Shown: positions 8,959 to 18,300, counted from the first letter of the stretch. The stretch is DNA of 64,000 nt from Novosphingobium kunmingense (GCF_002813245.1 NZ_PHUF01000003.1:620001-684000); one strand, 5' to 3'. Numbers and translations are program-made. The notes: generated by a model not told the origin, from the sequence alone.

Positions 8959-9891
8959 TCAGCTTTCGCCGCCGTGCTCGCCGCGCAAAACCGGCCAGTC
9001 GCGCAGGTGAATATCGCGCTGCGGATGGGGCAGGGCGATGCCGTTGTCGCGGAACCTGGCCAGGACGCGCTTCAACAGGTCCGATCGCACGTTGCCGACG
9101 CCTTCTTCGGGATCATCGACCCACAGGCGCACCTCGCATTGCAGGGCGTTCTCACCGAACCCGGTCAGCAGGACGACCGGCTTGGGGAAGGGCAGGACGC
9201 GCGGCGTTTCCAGCGCAGCCTCGATCATCAGGCGCTCGGCAAGGTCGCTGTCGCTGCCATAGCCGATACCGACCGGCACCCGGATACGCACATCGCGCGA
9301 GGAATAGGACCAGTTCTCGACCTGGTTGACCATCAGGTTCTCGTTCGGGATCAGGAACTCCTTCTTGTCCCGGGTGATGACCGAAACCGCGCGGATGCCG
9401 ATGCGGCTGACCTGGCCGACCACCGAATTGGTCCCGTCGTTGACCGCGATCACGTCACCCGGCTTGATCGAGCGGTCGAGCAGCAGGATGATCCCCGCGA
9501 TCATGTTGCCGAAGGTCTTCTGCAGACCGAATCCGATGGCGAGGCCGAAGGCGCCAGAGAACACGGTCAGCGCGGTCAGGTTGATGCCGAGCAGGTCGAT
9601 CCCGACGAAGAACGCGACGGCCCAGATCACGATGCCCGACAGCTTCTCCGCCAGGGTCCGCTGCACCGCGTCGATGCCGGTGATCCGCCCCAACAGGCGG
9701 CCGACGACACGGCTGGCATGCCGCGCGAAGAGGATCAGCGCGGCGACGACGACAATGGCGACCAGCACCGTCCAGACCGAGATCCGCGCCGACCCGACGT
9801 CGAAGCCCCAGGAATCGAGCGTGGCGACGATCTCGGCCAGGCCCTGGTGTCGCGAGACGATGGCCGCGGGCACCTTGGGCTCGATCGCCAC
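8959..9891 (-). CDS. MscS-family mechanosensitive channel
   Basis: A 310-residue small-conductance mechanosensitive channel of the inner membrane. A first membrane helix (about 35-55) and a second (about 80-100) precede the pore-lining TM3, with its Gly/Ala-rich GAFGLAIGFGLQKTFGNM segment. The beta domain (DVIAVNDGTNSVVGQVSRIGIR) and a cytoplasmic alpha/beta domain follow. The GTG at 9891 starts two bases after the stop of the upstream lyase gene, so it is probably co-transcribed with sulfur genes. Conductance or a solute role cannot be read from sequence. Confidence 0.88.
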   Translation of the reverse strand: MAIEPKVPAAIVSRHQGLAEIVATLDSWGFDVGSARISVWTVLVAIVVVAALILFARHASRVVGRLLGRITGIDAVQRTLAEKLSGIVIWAVAFFVGIDLLGINLTALTVFSGAFGLAIGFGLQKTFGNMIAGIILLLDRSIKPGDVIAVNDGTNSVVGQVSRIGIRAVSVITRDKKEFLIPNENLMVNQVENWSYSSRDVRIRVPVGIGYGSDSDLAERLMIEAALETPRVLPFPKPVVLLTGFGENALQCEVRLWVDDPEEGVGNVRSDLLKRVLARFRDNGIALPHPQRDIHLRDWPVLRGEHGGES

Positions 9892-9893
9892 GG

Positions 9894-11132
9894 TCAGGCT
9901 GCCTGCCAGGCGGCGAGGCCGCGCGCGAGGTCGGCCTGAAGGTCGTCCAGTCCTTCTAGACCTATCGACAAGCGCACCCCGTAGCGGTCCTCGTCGGCCA
10001 TGCCGGCCAGCGGCCAATGGCTGGCGGTGCGCAAGGGGGCCGGATCGATCGGGCTGACCAGGCTTTCGTAGCCACCCCACGAATAGCCGATGCCGAACAG
10101 GTCGAGCGCGTCGATGAAGGCGTCGCGCGCGGCGCCGTCCTTGCCCTTGAAGACCATCGAGAACAATCCGCAGCCGCCGGTGAAATCGCGCTTCCACAGT
10201 TCGTGACCGGGCGATCCGGGCAGCATCGGGCAGAGCACCCGGGCGATCTGCGGCCGGGCATCGAGCCAGGCCGCGAGCGCGAGCGCGCTGCCGGTCTCGC
10301 GTTCAAGTCGCAGGCTCATGGTGCGCAGCCCGCGCAGAGCCAGGGCCGCATCGTCGGGGGAAACCACCAGGCCAAGCTGCTGCGCGGTGCGGCGCAGCTT
10401 GGCATAGTGGCGCTCGCCCGCGCTGGCGCTGCCCATCATCAGGTCGGAATGGCCGCCGACGTGCTTGGTCAGGCTCATCACAGCGATGTCGGCGCCCTGC
10501 GCCAGCGCGGCAAAGCCGAGCGGGCCGGCCCAGGTGTTGTCGAGCACAACCGTCAGGCCGCGCGCGCGGGCCGTGGCGGCAAGGGTCGGCACGTCCTGCA
10601 CCTCGAGCGTCAGACTGCCCGGGCTTTCGAGCAGCACCGCCTTGCAGCGTTCGTCGATCGCGGCGTCGAAGGCGGCGAGGTCGAGCGGATCGAACCAGCG
10701 GGTCTCGATGCCGAAATCCCTGAGCAGCCCGCGCCCCATGTTGCGCGTCGGCTCATAGGCGTTGTCGGTCATCAGCAACACGTCGCCGGGGCGCAGAACC
10801 GCCATCAGCGCGCCGGCGAGCGCCGTGACGCCCGAGGGATAGAGCACCGTTCCCGCCGCGCCCGGCTCCAGCGCGGTCAGCGCATCGGCTAGCGCCCACT
10901 GGGTCGGTGATCCGCGCCGCCCGTAATAGAAGTGCCCGTCGGCGTTGGGCTTGCCTGCGTGCAGCGCGGCACTGTCGGGATAGAGATGGGTCGATGCGCG
11001 CCAGACCGGCGGATTGACCACCGCGCCCGGTTCCGCCGGCGTGCCGGTCCATTCGGGCTTGCGGCCGCCGCCGACGAGGCGGGTCGCCGGAGACAGGTCA
11101 CCCCCGGCGCCGGTCCGTCCGCCCTTGGCCAT
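9894..11132 (-). CDS. PLP-dependent cystathionine beta-lyase-like protein
   Basis: A 412-residue Cys/Met-metabolism PLP enzyme, most like MetC (cystathionine to homocysteine, pyruvate and ammonia). The PLP lysine is Lys223 in SLTKHVGGHSD; YPSGVTALAGAL and DNTWAGP give the cofactor-binding segments. The ATG at 11132 comes one base after the stop of sseA. Related gamma-lyases and cystathionine gamma-synthases share these motifs, so the reaction specificity is an inference. The sulfur-gene context supports a beta-lyase. Confidence 0.85.
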   Translation of the reverse strand: MAKGGRTGAGGDLSPATRLVGGGRKPEWTGTPAEPGAVVNPPVWRASTHLYPDSAALHAGKPNADGHFYYGRRGSPTQWALADALTALEPGAAGTVLYPSGVTALAGALMAVLRPGDVLLMTDNAYEPTRNMGRGLLRDFGIETRWFDPLDLAAFDAAIDERCKAVLLESPGSLTLEVQDVPTLAATARARGLTVVLDNTWAGPLGFAALAQGADIAVMSLTKHVGGHSDLMMGSASAGERHYAKLRRTAQQLGLVVSPDDAALALRGLRTMSLRLERETGSALALAAWLDARPQIARVLCPMLPGSPGHELWKRDFTGGCGLFSMVFKGKDGAARDAFIDALDLFGIGYSWGGYESLVSPIDPAPLRTASHWPLAGMADEDRYGVRLSIGLEGLDDLQADLARGLAAWQAA

Positions 11133-11133
11133 G

Positions 11134-11979
11134 TCAGGCCGCCGCGCCGGTTTCCTTGGGCGTGTCGGCGTCGGAGCCCCATTCGCTCCAGCTGCCGTCA
11201 TAGAGTGCGGTGTCGTCCTTGCCGATGAGGTGCATGGCGAACAGCACTACCGATGCCGTCACGCCGCTGCCACAGGTGGTGACGACCGGCTTGGCCAGAT
11301 CGATCCCGGCGTCGGTGAGGACCTTCTTCAAGTCGTCCTTAGGCTTGAAGGTGCCGTCGGCGTTGTACAGTGCGGTAAAAGGCACGTTGCGCGAGCCCGG
11401 GATATGGCCTGCGGCAACGCTCGGTCGCGGGTCCTTGTCCTCGCCGGTGAAGCGCGCGGCGCTGCGGGCATCGACCACCTGTTCGGCCTTGCTGTGCAGG
11501 TTCTTCAGCATGTCGGCCTTGGTGCGGACGTTCTTTTCATCCTTCCAAGCGGTGAAATGGCGGTGGCGCAGCGTCTCCTTGCCCTGGGCGATGGCGCGGC
11601 CTTCCGCCTTCCACTTGGCGATGCCGCCGTCGAGGATGGCGACGTCATGGGCGCCGAACATCTTGAGCATGAACCAGGCCCGCGCCGCAGTCTTCACCGC
11701 GCTGTCATCGTAAAGGACGATCCGGCTGCCATCGCCAAGGCCGAGCGACTGCATGCGGCTGGCGAATTTTTCGGCCGGGGGCAGGGTGTTTTCGATCGGC
11801 GAGGCGGTGTCGACCAGATCGGACAGGTCCATGAAGACGGCGCCGGGAATATGCGCCGCTTCGTATTCGGCCTGGGCGTCGCGGCCCGATCCGTCCAGAT
11901 GCTTGGTGCAATCGACGATCCTGAGATCGCTGGCCCCGATCTCGTTGGCCAGCCATTCGGTCGAAACAAGACTTTCCAT
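11134..11979 (-). CDS. sseA: 3-mercaptopyruvate sulfurtransferase (tandem rhodanese)
   Basis: Transfers sulfur from 3-mercaptopyruvate to thiol acceptors or cyanide. The 281-residue protein has two rhodanese domains: an inactive N-terminal one and a C-terminal one with active-site Cys236 in CGSGVTA. That loop is the signature of mercaptopyruvate, not thiosulfate, sulfurtransferases. It has a strong AGGAGG ribosome-binding site that lies in the loop of a predicted hairpin. It is the first gene of the leftward sulfur run and is preceded by a structured leader. Confidence 0.92.
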   Translation of the reverse strand: MESLVSTEWLANEIGASDLRIVDCTKHLDGSGRDAQAEYEAAHIPGAVFMDLSDLVDTASPIENTLPPAEKFASRMQSLGLGDGSRIVLYDDSAVKTAARAWFMLKMFGAHDVAILDGGIAKWKAEGRAIAQGKETLRHRHFTAWKDEKNVRTKADMLKNLHSKAEQVVDARSAARFTGEDKDPRPSVAAGHIPGSRNVPFTALYNADGTFKPKDDLKKVLTDAGIDLAKPVVTTCGSGVTASVVLFAMHLIGKDDTALYDGSWSEWGSDADTPKETGAAA

Positions 11980-12068
11980 CGTAACGCGTCCTCCTCGCGC
12001 CCTGCGCGGCGGCAGGGTCTGTTGTCCGGCAACGCTCCTCTCGCTGCACTTGCGAAAGGACTAGCGAG
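11980..12068 (-). promoter_or_regulatory. structured 5' leader of the sseA/sulfur operon (candidate cis-regulatory RNA)
   Basis: Read on the minus strand, four stems occur in order. CTCGCT/AGCGAG pairs 12063-12068 with 12040-12045. GTTG/CAAC pairs 12030-12033 with 12021-12024 around a five-base loop. CCCTGC/GCAGGG pairs 12012-12017 with 12000-12005. CGCG/CGCG pairs 11996-11999 with 11985-11988, with the AGGAGG ribosome-binding site in its loop. Stems 1-3 take up nearly the whole space between the upstream stop and the ribosome-binding site. I do not recognise a named riboswitch with certainty. Confidence 0.5.
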
Positions 12069-12111
12069 GCAGAGGGGCGGCGTCGAGGGGGAGAATCGTC
12101 CAGTTGACGGG

Positions 12112-13308
12112 TTAAGTAACCGCGCGCTGGCCGATTCTGGAATAGGTTCGCGGCCCCAGGTCGAGCCGGAACGGGCGCAGCGCTGCGCCGGGTTGTTCGG
12201 GAAGTTCGCCGACAACGAAGGTCTGTGCGCTGACCAGCGGATTGCCGCCCGGAGTCCTCGCCCGGACGCGCAAGCGCGCAAGCGGAACGAAAAAGGCGGC
12301 TTGGCCCGAGCGAATCGGCGTGACAGCGGTCAGCGGAAGGCGGAAATCGCCGGTGAATTCGGCGCTTTCTCCCGGTGCGAGTTCGACCAGAGCGTGACGC
12401 GCCTCAAGCGTGTGCGCGTCGGTCGCGACCTGCTGTTCGGCGGGGAGCGAGGAATGCGCCGAAACCATGTCGCCTTCGACCGCGAGGCCCGAGAGCACCT
12501 GCGTTCCGCGGTTGGTCACGACCAGTCGGTAGTTGAGCGTGGTGGCAAGCAGCGACGCGCTCATCCGGGTGGCTTCGAGCGCGATCTCGAGGCCCGATCG
12601 GTCGAGCGGCGGCTGCGGAACGACGGGAGCGGCCGGACGCGGTTCCGCGGCGGGATCGACGGTGGGTTCGGGCACAGGTCCGGTCGAGGCCGGCGCGGTA
12701 CGAACCACGGGCGGCTCGAAGGTGATTTCGGGTTCGCGCTCATCACGGCCCCTGCGCCACCACATGAGCGCAAAAATCGCGGCGACGATCGCCAGGAGCC
12801 CGGCGATCCACGGCCAGGGACCGGCGCTGTCATCGCTCGCAGATGGCACGCTGGCGGCAGGCGCGGCTGGCGGCACGACCGTGTCGATGCCGGGAGAACC
12901 GGTCGCGGCGGGCGTCGCAAGCGGCGGAAGTGCCACGGCGGCGCCGCTCGCGCCGGGCACGGGCTGGCTGGTCCGGAGCGTCGGTGCGGCGGCCCGCGGC
13001 GCCGGTTGCGGGGCGGGCTGCGACGTTGCCGGTGCCGGGCGCGACGTTGCGGCAGGGGCGGGCGTCGCGACCACGGGCGCCGGGGAGATGGTCGGCGTCG
13101 CGCTTGGCGTGGCTGTCGGCTGGGGGGTGGGACGGACGACGGGCGCTTCGGCGTCGACGGGGCCCTGGGCGCGCGGATTGGGCGCTGTGGTCGTCGTTCC
13201 GGGCAGGCGATAATCGTTGACCGACTGGGCCATTGCCGGCGACGCGAGCGCCGTCGCCAGCGCTGCTGCGCTGCCGATTGAGGCCAGTCTTCCCGCCCGC
13301 TGCGACAT
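12112..13308 (-). CDS. secreted/membrane protein with Pro-rich linker, unknown function
   Basis: A 398-residue protein of unknown function. A signal peptide (about 1-28, ending near AMAQS) is followed by a roughly 130-residue Pro/Ala/Thr-rich linker. A single membrane helix lies near residues 170-190 with a WWRRGRDER stop-transfer, and a C-terminal beta-rich domain of about 180 residues follows. With a cleaved signal and one internal helix the C-terminal domain would be cytoplasmic; with an uncleaved signal the topology changes. The ATG at 13308 was preferred because the signal peptide starts there. No family was recognised. Confidence 0.7.
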   Translation of the reverse strand: MSQRAGRLASIGSAAALATALASPAMAQSVNDYRLPGTTTTAPNPRAQGPVDAEAPVVRPTPQPTATPSATPTISPAPVVATPAPAATSRPAPATSQPAPQPAPRAAAPTLRTSQPVPGASGAAVALPPLATPAATGSPGIDTVVPPAAPAASVPSASDDSAGPWPWIAGLLAIVAAIFALMWWRRGRDEREPEITFEPPVVRTAPASTGPVPEPTVDPAAEPRPAAPVVPQPPLDRSGLEIALEATRMSASLLATTLNYRLVVTNRGTQVLSGLAVEGDMVSAHSSLPAEQQVATDAHTLEARHALVELAPGESAEFTGDFRLPLTAVTPIRSGQAAFFVPLARLRVRARTPGGNPLVSAQTFVVGELPEQPGAALRPFRLDLGPRTYSRIGQRAVT

Positions 13309-13431
13309 CGTTACCTTGAAACCCCTACATCCATCGCGCGCGCTAACGCCCGGACCACTGAATAGGAAGTGAACCCGTGGCTTCCAACCGGTGACTTGTG
13401 TCGCCGGCGCGATGGGGGCATGGCGCGTTGC

Positions 13432-13905
13432 ATGACAGACACACCTTCCAGCGAAGCGCAGCGCCCGCTGCACCTGGGCCAGACCAGCGCGCTGCCTGCT
13501 TCTCCTGAAGCCGCCGTGCTCGACTACGTTCCCAATCCGCGACGGAGTTCGCTTTACCTCGTCCGCTTCGCCGCGCCCGAGTTCACCTCGCTCTGTCCGG
13601 TCACAGGCCAACCCGATTTCGCGCACCTGGTGATCGACTACGCTCCGGGCGAAACGATCGTCGAATCGAAGAGCCTCAAACTGTTCCTCGGCTCGTTCCG
13701 CAACCACTGCGGCTTTCACGAGGACGTGACCGTCGGGATCGGCCAGCGCCTGTTCGACGAGATGGAACCGGCCTGGCTGCGGATCGGCGGCTACTGGTAT
13801 CCGCGCGGCGGCATTCCGATCGATGTGTTCTGGCAAAGCGGCGTTGCGCCGGAAGGCCTGTGGGTGCCCGACCAGGGGGTACAGGGCTATCGCGGCCGGG
13901 GCTGA
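13432..13905 (+). CDS. queF: NADPH-dependent 7-cyano-7-deazaguanine reductase
   Basis: Reduces preQ0 to preQ1 in queuosine biosynthesis. The 157-residue protein is the short unimodular QueF type. It shows [10 protein letters not shown] with the substrate-binding Cys, the QueF motif ESKSLKLF, and the CGFHED segment with catalytic residues. The start is uncertain between the ATG at 13432 and an in-frame ATG at 13420. It is transcribed divergently from the Pro-rich protein gene. A queuosine-precursor transporter of the YhhQ family is encoded at 36,881-37,597, so salvage is also possible. Confidence 0.93.
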   Translation: MTDTPSSEAQRPLHLGQTSALPASPEAAVLDYVPNPRRSSLYLVRFAAPEFTSLCPVTGQPDFAHLVIDYAPGETIVESKSLKLFLGSFRNHCGFHEDVTVGIGQRLFDEMEPAWLRIGGYWYPRGGIPIDVFWQSGVAPEGLWVPDQGVQGYRGRG

Positions 13906-14041
13906 AGCCCTCTTCGCAGTTGCGGCAAAGCGGCCACACCTGCGGGCAAAACCGTTCACTTCCGTGTGGTTTGGCTTGTCGGCGCGCGGGCCTCGGGCGT
14001 AGGCGCGCACGCAATCGCGCGGTTCAAGGGGAGTTTGCGCC

Positions 14042-16309
14042 ATGACCATTGCCACCATCCTTCGTCAGTCGAGCGCCGTCGCCGCTCTCGGCTTCTCGGT
14101 TGCCGCTCTGCCGGCCTTCGCCCAATCGGCTGACGCCACCTCCGACGAGAGCCTCGGCGAAATCATCGTTACCGCCCAGCGCGTGTCCGAAAACCAGAAG
14201 GACGTACCGATTTCGGTCTCGGCCCTGCGCGGCGAGACGCTGTCGACGGTGACCGGTGCGGGCGCCGACATCCGCGCGCTCGCCGGCCGCGTGCCCAGCC
14301 TCAACATCGAAAGCTCCTACGGCCGCACGTTCCCGCGCTTCTACATCCGCGGACTGGGCAACACCGACTTCGACCTCAACGCCTCGCAGCCGGTCAGCTT
14401 GGTCTATGACGACGTCGTGCTGGAAAACCCGATTCTCAAGGGCTTCCCGGTGTTCGACGTGAACCAGGTCGAAGTCCTGCGCGGACCGCAGGGCACCCTG
14501 TTCGGTCGCAACACCCCGGCCGGCATCGTCAAGTTCGACACCGTTCGGCCGGATGCGGTCGGCCGCAACTTCGTCAAGGCGAGCTATGGCAGCTTCGGCA
14601 CGGTCAACGCCGAGGCCGGCGTCGGCAGCGGCGATGCCAGCGATGTCATCTCGGCCCGCGTCTCGGCGCTGTACCAGCATCGCAACGACTGGGTCGACAA
14701 TGTCGCGACCACTGGGGACAAGGACCTCGAAGGCTTCGACGAGTTCGCCGTGCGTTTCCAGCTGCAGTCCAAGCCCAGCGACGCGCTGACCCTGCGCACC
14801 ACGTTCCAGGCCCGCCTGTTCGAAGGCACCGCACGCCTGTTCCGTGCCAACAGCTTTGCCACTGGCAGCAACACGCTGATCGGGCTCGGTGGCGCCGGGA
14901 CCAAGTTCGAGCGCGACCAGGTGCGGATGGACGGCCTCAACTTCCAGGAACTGGAAAACTACAACGCCGCCTTCTTCGCCGCTTACGATGCCGGCGCGGT
15001 GACGATCACCTCGGTCAGCAGCCTGTGGACCGGCAATTTCCAGTCGCGCGGCGATATCGACGGCGGCTTCGGGAATGCCTTCACCCCGCCGATGGGTCCG
15101 GGCTTCATCCCGTTTTCGGCCCAGTCGCGCGACGACGTGCCGAGCCTGGACCAGTTCACGCAGGAGCTGCGCATCGCGTCGAACAACGACGGCGGGCTCG
15201 GCTATCAGCTCGGCGCGTTCTACTTCAGCGAAAAGCTGGACATCGTCAGCTACGAATACTCGAACCCGACCGATACCCAGTATGTCGCCTACGCCACCCA
15301 GCGTCAGGACAGCGAGGCCCTCGGCCTGTTCGGCTCGCTCAACTACACCTTCGAGAACGGCCTGCGCCTGCAGGCCGGCGCGCGCTACAACCATGACAAG
15401 CGCGACTTCGTCGCCGCCCGTCCCATCGACAACCGTCCCGGCTTCCTCGGCTTCGGCGGCCCGGTCGCGCCGCAGAGCGCCAGCGTGGGCGATGACGTGA
15501 TCACCTGGGATGCCGCCGCGACTCTTCCGGTCACCCCCGACGTCAACGTTTTCGCGCGTGTCGCCAAGGGCTATCGCGCGCCGTCGGTGCAGGGCCGCCT
15601 GACCTTCGGCCGCGCGCTCTCGGTAGCCGACAGCGAAACCACGATGAGCTACGAAGCCGGCCTCAAGTCCTCCTTCGCGGGTGGCCGGGCGCGGTTCAAC
15701 CTGACCGGTTACTACTACACCACCGACGACATGCAGCTGACCGCCGTGGGCGGCGCGTCGAACTTCACGACGCTGCTCAACGCCGACAAGGTCGACGGCT
15801 ACGGCTTCGAGGCCGAGCTGGAAGCCCGCCCGGTGCGCGGCCTGACGCTCACCGCCGGCGTGTCGTACAACCATAACGAGATCAAGGATCCGAACCTGTT
15901 CGTGGCGGGCTGCGGCGCGCCGTGCACGGTGACCGATCCGGTCCGCGCCGGTAGCCCGGGGATCTACTCGATCAACGGCAACCAGCTGCCGCAGAGCCCG
16001 CGCTGGTCGGCCAACTGGACTGCCGGCTACGGCGTTCCGGTGGGTGATGGCGAGGTCTATGTGTTCACCGACTGGGCCTACCGCTCGAAGGTGCAGTTCT
16101 TCCTTTATGAATCGGTCGAGTTCAGCGACGACGACATGCTCGAAGGCGGCGTTCGCGTGGGCTATCGCACCGGGCGCTATGACATCGCCGGCTTCGTCCG
16201 CAACGTGACCGACGATGTCTCGGCCGTGTCGGGGATCGACTTCAACAACCTCACCGCCATGGTCAACGAACCGCGCGTGTTCGGCGTCGAACTTGGCGTG
16301 AAGTTCTGA
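14042..16309 (+). CDS. TonB-dependent outer-membrane receptor
   Basis: A 755-residue TonB-dependent receptor that would import a ligand across the outer membrane using the proton-motive force. A signal peptide ends near AFAQS (about residue 28). A TonB box-like EIIVTAQR follows at about 40-47. The plug domain (RFYIRGLG, VEVLRGPQGTLFGRNTPAG) precedes a 22-strand barrel ending in a terminal aromatic residue. The substrate is unknown; this subfamily is widespread in sphingomonads and often not iron-specific. A clear terminator follows. Confidence 0.92.
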   Translation: MTIATILRQSSAVAALGFSVAALPAFAQSADATSDESLGEIIVTAQRVSENQKDVPISVSALRGETLSTVTGAGADIRALAGRVPSLNIESSYGRTFPRFYIRGLGNTDFDLNASQPVSLVYDDVVLENPILKGFPVFDVNQVEVLRGPQGTLFGRNTPAGIVKFDTVRPDAVGRNFVKASYGSFGTVNAEAGVGSGDASDVISARVSALYQHRNDWVDNVATTGDKDLEGFDEFAVRFQLQSKPSDALTLRTTFQARLFEGTARLFRANSFATGSNTLIGLGGAGTKFERDQVRMDGLNFQELENYNAAFFAAYDAGAVTITSVSSLWTGNFQSRGDIDGGFGNAFTPPMGPGFIPFSAQSRDDVPSLDQFTQELRIASNNDGGLGYQLGAFYFSEKLDIVSYEYSNPTDTQYVAYATQRQDSEALGLFGSLNYTFENGLRLQAGARYNHDKRDFVAARPIDNRPGFLGFGGPVAPQSASVGDDVITWDAAATLPVTPDVNVFARVAKGYRAPSVQGRLTFGRALSVADSETTMSYEAGLKSSFAGGRARFNLTGYYYTTDDMQLTAVGGASNFTTLLNADKVDGYGFEAELEARPVRGLTLTAGVSYNHNEIKDPNLFVAGCGAPCTVTDPVRAGSPGIYSINGNQLPQSPRWSANWTAGYGVPVGDGEVYVFTDWAYRSKVQFFLYESVEFSDDDMLEGGVRVGYRTGRYDIAGFVRNVTDDVSAVSGIDFNNLTAMVNEPRVFGVELGVKF

Positions 16310-16333
16310 TCCTGCCGACAGGCGAAATCGAAG

Positions 16334-16363
16334 GCCCCGCCGGAGCGATCCGGCGGGGCTTTT
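16334..16363 (+). terminator. rho-independent terminator after the TonB receptor
   Basis: An 11-bp perfect stem (GCCCCGCCGGA at 16334-16344 with its complement at 16349-16359), a GCGA loop and four T residues. It lies between the receptor stop and the convergent kynureninase-like gene. It could also act on the opposite strand, though no comparable T-run is present there. Confidence 0.85.
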
Positions 16364-16367
16364 CGAT

Positions 16368-17471
16368 TCAGGTCCGGCAGATCGCGATCAGCGCGTCGAC
16401 GTCGGCCTCGTCCTGATAGAGCCCGAAGCCGATCCGCAGCACGTCGCCGCGCAGGTCGGTGACGACATCGCGTTCGGTCAGCCGGGCGTGGATCGCCGGC
16501 GCGTCGCGGCCTTGCAAGGCGATGAAGCGTGCCTCTGCGCCGCTGATCGAGACCAGCGACGAAAGCGGCGATGCGGCCTGGAACCGCGCCTTCAGCCTAT
16601 CGCAATGCGCCGAAATGTCTGCGGTGGTCAGACCCTCAGTCGCCAGCATCCGCTGCACGGCGTTGAAGCGGTACAGGCCCGACGGATCGAAGGTGCTGCC
16701 AAGGAAGCGGCGCCCATCGGGCGCGTAGCCGACCCCGCCCTGCCGCGCGGCCAGGTCGTCGAAGGCGGCATACCAGCCCGTCACCTCGGGGCGCGGCGCA
16801 TAGCCCGGCGGGGCGTGAAGGAAGCAGACCCCTTCGCCGGCCATCGCATACTTGTAGCCGCCGGCGAGGTAGAAGATGCGATCGGCGAGGCCGGCAAGGT
16901 CGATCGGAGTCGCCATGAAGCCGTGATAGCCGTCGATCACGACCCACGGACCCTCTGGCCGGGCGACGGCGGCGAGGCGGTCCAGACCGTCGAGCGCCTG
17001 CCCGCTGTTGAACTGCACCTGGCTGACGAAAATCAGGTCCCAGCCGCCGCCTTCGGCCTCGCCGACCAAGCGGTCCTGCGGGACCGTGACCAGATCGATG
17101 CGTCCGCTTTCGGCCCAGCGCAGCGCCTGGCGGCGAAAGGAATGAAACTCGCCGTCGCTCGCCAGCACGCGCGGGCGCGCAATTGGCAGGGCCGACAGGA
17201 TCCGCACCAGGAAATCGTGCGTGTTGGGCGCGAAGGCGATCGTCGCCGGATCGGGCAGGCCCAGTTCGCGGGCGATGTGGCCCTGCGCCTCGGGGATCAC
17301 TTCGGAAAACACCCGGTCCCACTTGTGATCGGCCAGCCGCGCGGCATCGTCCCAGGCCTCGACCTGGCCATCACGGCTGGCATCGGGCCACAAGTGATGG
17401 CTGTGCGCGGCAAAGTGCAGCCGGCCCGGGGCGGCTGCGAGGCTGCGCGAGAACAGGCGTTTCCAGCTCAC
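16368..17471 (-). CDS. kynureninase-like PLP enzyme (aminotransferase class V fold)
   Basis: A 367-residue PLP enzyme. The probable Schiff-base lysine is Lys207 in GGYKYAM, in a context like the GYKYLNGG of kynureninases, and HSHHLWPD near the N terminus also fits. Coupling to tryptophan 2,3-dioxygenase supports cleavage of kynurenine to anthranilate and alanine. It is somewhat shorter than typical kynureninase (about 415 aa), so I call it kynureninase-like. I chose the GTG at 17471, which overlaps the kynA stop as GTGA; another GTG lies 21 bases upstream. Confidence 0.75.
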   Translation of the reverse strand: MSWKRLFSRSLAAAPGRLHFAAHSHHLWPDASRDGQVEAWDDAARLADHKWDRVFSEVIPEAQGHIARELGLPDPATIAFAPNTHDFLVRILSALPIARPRVLASDGEFHSFRRQALRWAESGRIDLVTVPQDRLVGEAEGGGWDLIFVSQVQFNSGQALDGLDRLAAVARPEGPWVVIDGYHGFMATPIDLAGLADRIFYLAGGYKYAMAGEGVCFLHAPPGYAPRPEVTGWYAAFDDLAARQGGVGYAPDGRRFLGSTFDPSGLYRFNAVQRMLATEGLTTADISAHCDRLKARFQAASPLSSLVSISGAEARFIALQGRDAPAIHARLTERDVVTDLRGDVLRIGFGLYQDEADVDALIAICRT

Positions 17472-18259
17472 AGCAGCGTCCGCAACGACCACAACTCGGG
17501 AAAGGCGCGCTTGGACAGGGTAGAGTGAAGGTAGCTGGCCCCCGCCGTACCGCCGGTACCGCGCTTGCCGCCGATCACGCGCTCCACGGTCAGAACGTGC
17601 TTGTGCCGCCAGGCCGCCATCGCATCGTCGAGGTCGACCAGCTTTTCCGCCAGCTGATAAAGGTCCCAGTAGCGCTGCGGGTCGCGATACACCTCGAGGA
17701 ACGCGGCCTCGACCCCTTCGCTGGGCTCATAGGGTTGAGTAACATCGCGCCCCAGCACCGCGGCGGGAATGGCGAGCCCGGCTCGCGCGGCGGCGGCCAG
17801 CGCCTCGTCCCACAGGCTCGGCGCTCCAAGCGCCGTCACCATCGCAGCGCGCGCTTCGGGGCGGTCGTCCTGGTAGGTCAGGAACTTTCCATCCTTCAGC
17901 CCCAGCATGTATTCGACCGTGCGGAACTGGTCCGACTGGAACCCGCTCGACGGACCGAGCGCGTGGCGGAACCGGCTGTAATCGCTCGGCGTCATGGTCG
18001 CCAGCACGTCCCAGCTCAGCGTCATGACCGCCTGGATCCGGCTGACCCGTGCGAGCGCCTTGTAGGCGGGGACAAGGCGGTCGGCGCGGACCTGCTCCAG
18101 CGCCAGCCGCAGCTCGCGGATCATCTGCTTCAGCCACAGCTCCTTGGTCTGGTGGATGATGATGAACAGCAGTTCGTCGTCGGCGTCCGAGCGCGGGTGC
18201 TGGCAGGCCAGCAGGTCATCGAGCGCGAGGTAGCGCGCATAGGTCATGGTCTCGGTCAT
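17468..18259 (-). CDS. kynA: tryptophan 2,3-dioxygenase
   Basis: Heme enzyme that opens the tryptophan indole ring to N-formylkynurenine. The 263-residue protein shows FIIIHQTKELW near residues 36-46, including the distal histidine, plus GFQSDQFR and a C-terminal heme-ligand region WRHKHVLTVER. The ATG at 18259 was chosen over one four codons upstream; either is possible. It overlaps the kynureninase-like gene. A kynurenine formamidase, the intermediate step, is not in the window. Confidence 0.93.
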   Translation of the reverse strand: MTETMTYARYLALDDLLACQHPRSDADDELLFIIIHQTKELWLKQMIRELRLALEQVRADRLVPAYKALARVSRIQAVMTLSWDVLATMTPSDYSRFRHALGPSSGFQSDQFRTVEYMLGLKDGKFLTYQDDRPEARAAMVTALGAPSLWDEALAAAARAGLAIPAAVLGRDVTQPYEPSEGVEAAFLEVYRDPQRYWDLYQLAEKLVDLDDAMAAWRHKHVLTVERVIGGKRGTGGTAGASYLHSTLSKRAFPELWSLRTLL

Positions 18260-18300
18260 GGACCGGACCATCGACCCAGATGGTTACGATTGCAACCTGT

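Noticed and set aside
11980..12068. SAH riboswitch in the sseA leader
   Set aside because: A GAGGAGCGTTGC stretch resembles the conserved 5' part of SAH riboswitches, but the matching CAGGCUCGG and 3' pairing segment are not present. I keep only the structural description.
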